From Betaproteobacteria bacterium (GTDB taxonomy: Bacteria; Pseudomonadota; Gammaproteobacteria; Burkholderiales; SG8-39), in NCBI GenBank assembly GCA_005888925.1, contig VBCP01000052.1, positions 1-10,858 of the forward strand: a stretch of DNA of 10,858 nucleotides, written 5' to 3'. Shown piece after piece: positions 5,628 through 10,858 of the stretch. The notes under the pieces were generated by a model. The model ran no database searches. It saw only the letters and a list, made by a program, of their open reading frames with translations, and was not told the origin of the DNA. The number at the start of each line of letters is the position of its first letter. The stretch's first letter is position 1. The translations under genes were made by a program, and so were the position numbers.

Positions 5628-7931
5628 TCATTGCAGCCGATCGGGGCGGAAGCCCACGTCGGCGAGCTTGCCGCGCTGCGCGCGCTTGCCCATGTGCTCG
5701 GCGAGCTGCTTCGCATCCAGCGTCTCCACCGCGCGGTTCTTGCGCCTGATGCCGGAGACCACCAGCGATTTGCCGTCGGTCACCGCAACGTCCGCCAGAG
5801 AAATATTTTCCGGCAGCGCGATGAGCTGCACGCCGACGCCGCCGTTCGGGCGCTCGGGCAGCTCGGTCATCTCGAACAGGAGGAGCCGCGCATCCGACGA
5901 GAGCGCGGCGACGTATTTGCCTTCGGTGACGACTGCGGGCGGCCGCGCCGCCGCGCCTTCCGACACCGCGAAGAAATCCTTGCCCTGGCGCGTCTTCGAC
6001 TCGAGGTCGCCGAGCTTGCAGAGGAAGCCCAGGCCCGCCGTGCTGTTCATCAGCAGCCGCTGCGCCGGGTTGCCGGCGGCGATCCACACGATGGCGTCGC
6101 CCGACGAGTTCACCAGCGTATTCACCGGCGCCCCATCGCCGCGTCCGCTCGGGATGTCGGCGGCGGCGATGGTGAAGGTCTTGCCCGAGGTGGCGAGCAC
6201 GACCACCGCGTCGGTGGTCTTGCATTCCAGGGCTTGCGCGAGCGCGTCGCCCTCCTTGAACGTTAGCGTCGTGAGGTCGAGCGCGTGCCCAGTGCGGGCG
6301 CGGATCCAGCCTTTGCGCGAGAGGATGACGGTGAGCGGCTCCTCGACCACGGTGCGCTCGATCTGCGCGCGCTCGGCGGTCTTGATCAGCGTCCGGCGCC
6401 CGTCGCCGTATTTCTTCGCATCCTCGGCGAGCTCCTTGACCACCAGCTTCTTCAGCTCCTTCTCGTCGCCGAGCAGGGTTTTCAATTCTTTCCGCTCGCC
6501 CTCGAGCCCCTTGCGCTCGTCGTTCAGCTTGACGCCGTCGAGCCTGGTGAGCTGGCCCAGGCGCAGGTTGACGATGTCCTCGGCCTGGCGCTCGGTGAAG
6601 CGGTATTTGGCGCGCAGCTTTTCCTTGGCCTCGGGCTGGTCCTCGCTCGCGCGGATCAGCTTGATGATCTCGTCGATCTTGGCGTAAGCGAGCAGGCGGC
6701 CGAGCACGATCTCGATGCGCTCCTGGACGCGATCGAGGCGGAACTGCGTGCGCCGGCGCACCGTTTCGCAACGCCACTCGCCCCATTCGTGCAGCACCTC
6801 GACGATGCCCTTGGTCTCGGGCAGGCCGTCGAGGCCGAGCCACGTCAGGTTGAGCGCGTAGCGCGACTCGAGCGAGGTGTGCACCAGCAGCGCCGCCATC
6901 AGCTCTTCCGGGTTTTGCCGGGAGCTGCGCGGCTCGATCACCAGGCGCAGCTTCGCCTTGCGGTCGCTCTCGTCGCGCACGCCCTCGACCTGGTCGAGGA
7001 TGAACTGCTTGAGGCGCTTTTGCTCCTGCGTCACTTCCTTCTTGCCGAAGCCGGGCTTGGGATTGGCGAGGCCCTCGATTTCCTCCATCACCTGGCGCAC
7101 CGAGACGCCGTGCGGCAGCTCGCTGACCACGACGCGCCACTGGCCGCGCGCCAGGTTCTCCCGGTCCCACTTGCAGCGCAGGAGCAGGGAGCCGCGGCCG
7201 CTCTCGTAAGCCTGGCGGATCTCTTCAGCCGGCGAGATGAGCTGCCCGCCGCCGGGGAAGTCCGGGCCGGGCAGGATCTCGAGCACGTCGTCGAGCTTCG
7301 CGCGCGGATGCTTGATGACGTGCGCCGCGGCTTCGGCGACTTCCTTCAGGTTGTGCGATGGGATGCGGGTGGAGAAACCGACTGGTATGCCAAAGCTACC
7401 GTTGAGAAGACCGAACGGCAGCCGTGCCGGCAGCAGCGCGGGCTCTTCGAACTTGCCGTCGTAGTTCTTGACGAAATCGACGGTGCCCTCTCCGATCTCG
7501 GCCAGCATCAATTCTGCGAAACGGGAAAGGCGCGCCTCGGTGTATCGGTAGGCGGCGGCGGCATCGCCATCGCGCGAGCCGAAATTCCCCTGGCCGTCGA
7601 TCAGCGGATAGCGCATCGAGAAGGGCTGCGCGAGGTGCACCAGCGCCTCGTAGGTCGACGAGTCGCCGTGCGGGTGGTATTTGCCGAGCACCTCACCAAC
7701 GTAGCGCGCGCATTTTGCAAAAGTCTGGGCTCCACCCGTGCCTGTGTCGCCCATCGCGTAGAGGATCCGGCGCTGCACGGGCTTCAGCCCGTCGGCGATC
7801 TCGGGCAGCGCGCGCGCCTTGACGGTCGAGACCGCGTAGCCGAGGTAGGCGTGCGAGGCGTGCTGCTCGATCGGCGCCGCTTCGTCGCCGTTGTCGGGAG
7901 TGAAGAGGTCCAGCGTTTGGGTGTCGTCCAT
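5628..7931 (-). CDS. parC: DNA topoisomerase IV subunit A
   Basis: The 767-residue protein is the DNA-cutting and rejoining subunit of topoisomerase IV, which unlinks daughter chromosomes together with ParE. GLKPVQRRILYAM is at 48-60; YHPHGDSSTYEALV lies at 85-98; the catalytic tyrosine is Tyr130 in YRYTEARL. The two positions tied to quinolone resistance (E. coli Ser80 and Glu84) correspond to Ser91 and Glu95, the sensitive-type residues. The C-terminal beta-pinwheel follows from about residue 520 (EPLTVILSRKGWIRARTGH and later similar blades). Overall length is close to the E. coli protein. The N-terminus MDDTQTLDLFTPD contains LDLF, resembling a sliding-clamp-binding peptide. ATG at 7931 lies two bases after the stop of the 79-residue upstream gene, with only a weak Shine-Dalgarno sequence, so translational coupling is likely. 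Confidence 0.96.
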   Translation of the reverse strand: MDDTQTLDLFTPDNGDEAAPIEQHASHAYLGYAVSTVKARALPEIADGLKPVQRRILYAMGDTGTGGAQTFAKCARYVGEVLGKYHPHGDSSTYEALVHLAQPFSMRYPLIDGQGNFGSRDGDAAAAYRYTEARLSRFAELMLAEIGEGTVDFVKNYDGKFEEPALLPARLPFGLLNGSFGIPVGFSTRIPSHNLKEVAEAAAHVIKHPRAKLDDVLEILPGPDFPGGGQLISPAEEIRQAYESGRGSLLLRCKWDRENLARGQWRVVVSELPHGVSVRQVMEEIEGLANPKPGFGKKEVTQEQKRLKQFILDQVEGVRDESDRKAKLRLVIEPRSSRQNPEELMAALLVHTSLESRYALNLTWLGLDGLPETKGIVEVLHEWGEWRCETVRRRTQFRLDRVQERIEIVLGRLLAYAKIDEIIKLIRASEDQPEAKEKLRAKYRFTERQAEDIVNLRLGQLTRLDGVKLNDERKGLEGERKELKTLLGDEKELKKLVVKELAEDAKKYGDGRRTLIKTAERAQIERTVVEEPLTVILSRKGWIRARTGHALDLTTLTFKEGDALAQALECKTTDAVVVLATSGKTFTIAAADIPSGRGDGAPVNTLVNSSGDAIVWIAAGNPAQRLLMNSTAGLGFLCKLGDLESKTRQGKDFFAVSEGAAARPPAVVTEGKYVAALSSDARLLLFEMTELPERPNGGVGVQLIALPENISLADVAVTDGKSLVVSGIRRKNRAVETLDAKQLAEHMGKRAQRGKLADVGFRPDRLQ

Positions 7932-7955
7932 GCTTACTCTCTAAAGAGGTCCAGC
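7903..7955. repeat. 12-base direct repeat across the orf79/parC junction
   Basis: AAGAGGTCCAGC occurs at 7903-7914 and again at 7944-7955. On the coding strand both copies read CTGGACCTCTT and encode Leu-Asp-Leu-Phe, once at the end of the 79-residue protein and once near the start of ParC. The copies are in the different reading frames of the two genes. Confidence 0.8.
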
Positions 7956-8173
7956 TGCTTGTCCGCCATCGCAATGGCAAGCTCGACGGCCTTCTTCGCG
8001 CTTTCAAGATCCTCAGAGTCTCCGGCGCGCCCGGCGGCCTGCCACTCGTAATGGTTTTTTCCTGCGAGGGTGACCTTGCCCAGCTTGGTCTTGCCTAGCC
8101 AATAGGCATGACCTTGGTAGGCCCGTTCCCAGAACGGCTTTGTTTTTTTGTTTTTCTTAGACGTCGGCTTCAA
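7934..8173 (-). CDS. Small basic protein between parE and parC, with a C-terminal QLDLF motif
   Basis: I do not recognise this 79-residue protein. Its position is suggestive: the frame overlaps the parE stop by 17 bases and ends two bases before parC. The only usual start codon available before the conserved-looking part is TTG at 8173-8171, with GGAAGA (8182-8177) just upstream. Residues 1-12 are very basic (KKNKKTK). The middle has several aromatic residues (FWERAY, HAYWLG, HYEWQAAG), suggesting a small beta-strand plus helix fold, then a helix SEDLESAKKAVELAIAMA. The last residues are DKQLDLFRE; QLDLF (73-77) fits the QL(S/D)LF consensus of beta-clamp-binding proteins. A role as a topoisomerase IV accessory or replisome adaptor is my inference. 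Codon use is AT-richer at the 5' end, from the Lys codons. Confidence 0.7.
   Translation of the reverse strand: MKPTSKKNKKTKPFWERAYQGHAYWLGKTKLGKVTLAGKNHYEWQAAGRAGDSEDLESAKKAVELAIAMADKQLDLFRE
8123..8149 (+). terminator. Terminator-like hairpin and T-run on the antisense strand of the 79-residue gene
   Basis: On the plus strand CCGTTC (8123-8128) pairs with GAACGG (8132-8137) over a three-base loop, followed by CTTTG and seven T. This has the form of a weak intrinsic terminator, but no plus-strand gene precedes it. The bases also encode sense codons of the 79-residue protein, so it may be chance. Confidence 0.3.
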
Positions 8174-10098
8174 CGGTCTTCCAGTGCTCCCTCATCCAGT
8201 TGCGCCGGCCCTCGGCCTCGCCCGAGTCCATCAGCAGCTCGAAGGTGGCGCGCGCCTTCGTCAGCTCCTTCGCATCGAGCTCCATGCGCACCAGGCGCCG
8301 GGTGTCGGGGTTCATCGTCGTTTCCCAGAGCTGCTCGGGGCTCATCTCGCCCAGGCCCTTGAAGCGCGAGATCTCCCAGCTGCCTTCCTTCACCTTTTCC
8401 TTCTTGAGCTGCGCCAGCACCTCCGCGAGCTCGTCGTCGTCCAGGCAGTACACGCGCCGAGCTGGTTTTCCCTTGCCCTGCGAAGGCACTTCCAATTTGT
8501 ACAGCGGCGGCTGCGCGACGTAGAGATGGCCGCTCGCGACGAGCTTCGGCGCGTGCATGAAGAAGAAGGTGAGCAGCAGCGCCTGGATGTGGCCGCCGTC
8601 GACGTCGGCGTCGGTCATCACGATCACTTTTCCATAGCGCACGCCGTTGAGGTCGACCGCGTCCTCGGCGCCGTGCGGATCGACGCCGATCGCGGTGGCG
8701 ATCGCCTGCAGCTCCTTGTTCGCGAGCACCGTGCGGCTGTCCTTCGACATGGTGTTCAGCACCTTGCCGCGCAGCGGCAGTATGGCTTGCGTCTCCTTGT
8801 CGCGTGCCTCCTTCGCCGAGCCGCCGGCCGAATCGCCCTCCACCAGGAAGAGCTCGTTTCGCGTCACGTCGCCCGAGGCACAGTCGACCAGTTTTCCTGG
8901 AAGCGTGGCGATGCCGCTCGACTTTTTCCTTTCAACCTTTTTGCCCTTGGACAACCGGGCGAGCGCCTGCTCGATGGTCAGCTCGACGATCTTCTTGCCT
9001 TCCTCGGGATGCTGGTTGAGCCACAGCTCGAACGCATCGCGCACGCACATTTCCAGCAGCTTCGCCGCATGGCGTGTCGTCAGTTTTTCCTTGGTCTGGC
9101 CGTGGAACTGCGTGCGCACGATGCGCGCGGAAAGCGTGAAGCACGCGCGCTGCCAGAGGTCGTCGGCGATGACCTTCACCCCCTTGGGCGCGAGCGCGCG
9201 CGTGTCGATGAAGGCCGCAAGCGCCTCGAAGACGCCGGCGCGGAAGCCCGCCTCGTGCGTGCCGCCCGAGCGCGTCGGGATGAGGTTGACATGGCTGTCG
9301 GTGAAGGTGTCGCCGTCGGCGACCCAGCCGATCGCCCACGAGGCGCCCTCGCCGGGCTCTATGTCGGAGATACCGGCGAGCGATTTCTCGTCGAAGAAGC
9401 GCTCGCCGGCGAAGAGCGGCGCTACGAGCTCGCGTCCGGCGAGCATGAAGTCGAAGTACTGCGCCATGCCGCGCTCGTACTTCCAGCTCTTCTTGTCCTT
9501 GCCCTCGAGGTCGAGAACCATCGTCAGGCCCGGCAGGAGATACGCCTTGGAGCGCACCAGGTGCTCGAGCTCGCCGAGCGGGATGGTCGGCGAGTCGAAA
9601 TACTTCGGGTCGGGCCACAGGCGCACGATGGTTCCGCTGCGCTTTTCCTTGATGCGCTCGGACTTGAGCTTGTTCTTGAGCTCGCCGCCTTCGAACGCGA
9701 TGAAATGTTTTTCGTTGTTTCTGAAGACCGTAACTTCCGCCGACGCCGTGCAGGCCGCCGGAGATGTGGTAGACGCCGTCGCCCGAGCGCGAGAACTTGC
9801 CGCCGGCGTGCAGCATGGTGAACGCGACCTCGACCGCGGGCTTCTTCTCTTCGCGGTGCATGTCGACCGGGATGCCGCGGCCTTCGTCCTCGACTTCGAC
9901 CGAGCCGTCCTTGTGCAGCGTCACGCTGATCTTCTTGCCGAAGCCCGAGAGCGCCTCGTCGACCGCGTTGTCGATCGCCTCCTGCACGATGTGCAGGGGA
10001 TGCACGGTGTGCGTGTACATGCTCGGCATGCGGCGCACCGGCTCGAGGCCCTTCAGGGCCTGGATCGCCGATGCGTCGTAGACCGCCGGTTTGGCCAT
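8157..10098 (-). pseudogene. parE: DNA topoisomerase IV subunit B, frame broken by an internal deletion
   Basis: ParE is the ATPase subunit of topoisomerase IV. The N-terminal part starts at ATG 10098 (GGGAAG ten bases upstream) and contains EAIDNAVDEA (40-49), DEGRGIP (71-77) and SGGLHGVG (113-120). It then shifts frame. From 9737 leftward another frame continues as EVTVFRNNEKHF, RLWPDPKYFDSP, the QTKEKL loop (about 9098-9081), the TOPRIM motifs EGDSAGG (8840-8820), PLRGK and DADVDGGHI (8612-8586), and RFKGLGEM, ending at TAA 8157. In normal ParE and GyrB about 11 residues (of the type xSVVNALSxxL) separate HGVG from EV; here a single base remains at 9738, so about 32 bases are missing. The lost segment includes ATP-contacting residues. 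The rest looks fully conserved, so the loss is recent or an assembly error. The two pieces total 646 residues, normal for ParE. Confidence 0.93.
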
Positions 10099-10102
10099 GG
10101 AT

Positions 10103-10320
10103 CTAGTGCTTCCCGGTCTTTTTTGCCCTAGATATTGTATTCCTCGCGGCGGCGAGATCGAAATCGGCCTGAAGCATCAGCCACTGCCGCGGATGACTTC
10201 AGCAATGCGACGCGGCTCGACTCCGACCTCATGCGCCAGTACCCCGGTCGCGAGATTCAAGGGAATCAGGAATTCCTGCAGCAGGACTTCGCCGGGATGA
10301 ATATTGCGCAGCCTTTTCAT
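10103..10320 (-). pseudogene. HigA-type antitoxin, internal deletion and frameshift
   Basis: ATG at 10320-10318 opens MKRLRNIHPGEVLLQEFL, then ATGVLAHEVGVEPRRIAEVIRG, the classic N-terminal helix-turn-helix half of HigA antitoxins, which bind DNA and neutralise HigB mRNA interferases. After Gly45 the frame runs into TGA at 10179-10177. From 10186 another frame reads QWLMLQADFDLAAARNTISR and ends with TAG at 10105-10103; this matches the family's C-terminal part (a Trp, then LQADYDL-like). About 20 residues between the two halves, usually a segment like TADTALRLARYFG, are missing, that is about 58-61 bases. No HigB gene is present upstream: the neighbour is a crotonase whose TGA stop overlaps this ATG (ATGA). 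The C-terminal codons carry the Shine-Dalgarno site of parE, four bases downstream. Confidence 0.82.
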
Positions 10321-10858
10321 TGCTTCCGCATCAAACGATTTGGAATCCCCGCCGCATAAGCGGCGCCGAAACGCTCGATGCTCACGGCGATCGACGTTGA
10401 CAGGGGCTGCTCTTCCCAAGCCTGCAGGAGCTCTTTTTGCGCTCTCAGTGCTTCGCGGTCGCCGGCCAATAACTGTTTGACCGTGGTTGCCACGGTTTGA
10501 TCCAACTCCTCGGCAGGGCACAGCGCTTCGACCAGGCCCCACTCGTACGCGCGCTGCGCATCGATCGGCTCGCCGGTGAGCACGAGCCATGCCGCGCGGC
10601 CGGAGCCGACGAGGCGCGGCAGGAGCGCCGCCTCGACCACCGAAGGGATGCCCAGGCGCACCTCGGGCATCGCAAAGCGCGTGCCATCGGCCGCGACGCG
10701 CAGGTCGCAGGCCGCGGCGAGCTCGAGTCCCGCGCCGATCACCGCGCCGTGCAGTTGCGCGACGACCGGCACCGGCAAGCGGCGCACGGCATCGCAGGCG
10801 CGGTGGATGCGCGTGATGAAGTCGCGCGCGCTGCGGGCATCGAGGCCCGCCATCTCGT
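10317..10858 (-). CDS. Enoyl-CoA hydratase/isomerase (crotonase) family protein, 3' part
   Basis: The frame is open to the right edge, so the N-terminus is missing; the first Met inside the window (10853) is internal. About 180 residues are visible. They contain the crotonase oxyanion-hole and active-site helix HGAVIGAGLELAAACDLRVA with the first catalytic Glu, then FAMPEVRLGIPS with the second Glu position, GRAAWLVLTGEPIDAQRAYEWGLV, and the C-terminal helices. Members hydrate or isomerise acyl-CoA thioesters, usually in fatty acid or amino acid breakdown; the exact substrate cannot be told. The C-terminus (GIPNRLMRKQ) is shorter than in many relatives. Its TGA overlaps the ATG of the broken higA-like gene, which suggests translational coupling into the parE operon. 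Confidence 0.88.
   Translation of the reverse strand, partial: EMAGLDARSARDFITRIHRACDAVRRLPVPVVAQLHGAVIGAGLELAAACDLRVAADGTRFAMPEVRLGIPSVVEAALLPRLVGSGRAAWLVLTGEPIDAQRAYEWGLVEALCPAEELDQTVATTVKQLLAGDREALRAQKELLQAWEEQPLSTSIAVSIERFGAAYAAGIPNRLMRKQ

Noticed and set aside
4411..6687. Plus-strand open frame of 758 residues across the cyclase and parC
   Set aside because: It spans two real minus-strand genes and their junction, has no recognisable domain, and changes composition at the gene border, so it is a shadow.
6285..8051. Plus-strand open frame of 588 residues opposite parC
   Set aside because: Low-complexity Leu/Arg/Ala sequence mirroring ParC codons; ParC is certain from its motifs.
9735..9741. 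Programmed ribosomal frameshift in parE
   Set aside because: No slippery heptamer is seen at the junction, and a simple shift would still lack about ten residues needed for ATP binding; a deletion explains the data better.
8148..9821. Plus-strand open frame of 557 residues opposite parE
   Set aside because: Complement of the conserved ParE C-terminal part; no motif of its own.
10177..10320. Complete HigBA toxin-antitoxin module
   Set aside because: No HigB-like frame exists next to the antitoxin remnant, on either strand; the upstream gene is a crotonase.

Overview
The window reads as an ordinary chromosomal segment of a GC-rich proteobacterium, most likely a betaproteobacterium. I infer this from the high GC in third codon positions, the style of the ParC, ParE, ArfB and FKBP proteins, and short exported proteins with Proteobacteria-type signal peptides. 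No rRNA, tRNA, CRISPR array, transposase or prophage gene was seen. Every gene except one (the FKBP isomerase) is on the minus strand, so the window is best read from right to left. No gene-free stretch reaches 300 bases.

Right part (10858 to 4441, minus strand) is one tightly packed, operon-like array. It runs: the 3' part of a crotonase (enoyl-CoA hydratase family); a broken HigA-type antitoxin gene that starts inside the crotonase stop codon; parE (topoisomerase IV subunit B); a 79-residue unknown protein; parC (topoisomerase IV subunit A); and a membrane-bound GGDEF diguanylate cyclase. Junctions are overlaps or gaps of 2 to 8 bases. Two genes in a row carry an internal loss of sequence that breaks the frame: parE lacks about 32 bases right after its HGVG ATP-binding motif, and the higA-like gene lacks about 60 bases in its middle. 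Because parE is normally essential, an assembly or sequencing fault must be considered together with real decay. The small protein between parE and parC ends in QLDLF, which fits the consensus for binding the beta sliding clamp, and ParC itself begins with a matching LDLF segment.

Middle part (4420 to 3071, minus strand) holds three short genes for exported, low-complexity, hydrophilic proteins of 94, 192 and 102 residues. The first has a 9-bp stem that places its Shine-Dalgarno sequence in a loop and pairs part of its start codon. The second contains a near-perfect tandem duplication of about 27-29 residues rich in Lys, Asp, Ser and Ala. A clear intrinsic terminator separates the second from the third. 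arfB (ribosome rescue hydrolase) follows and overlaps the convergent FKBP gene by 18 bases.

Left part (2669 to 1): the plus-strand FKBP-type prolyl isomerase gene is divergent from a 586-residue fusion of an inositol-monophosphatase-like phosphatase with an ADP-ribosylglycohydrolase. Both halves retain their metal-binding motifs, which makes this the most unusual intact protein here. Downstream of it lies the 5' end of a DUF1800-family lipoprotein gene that runs off the window.
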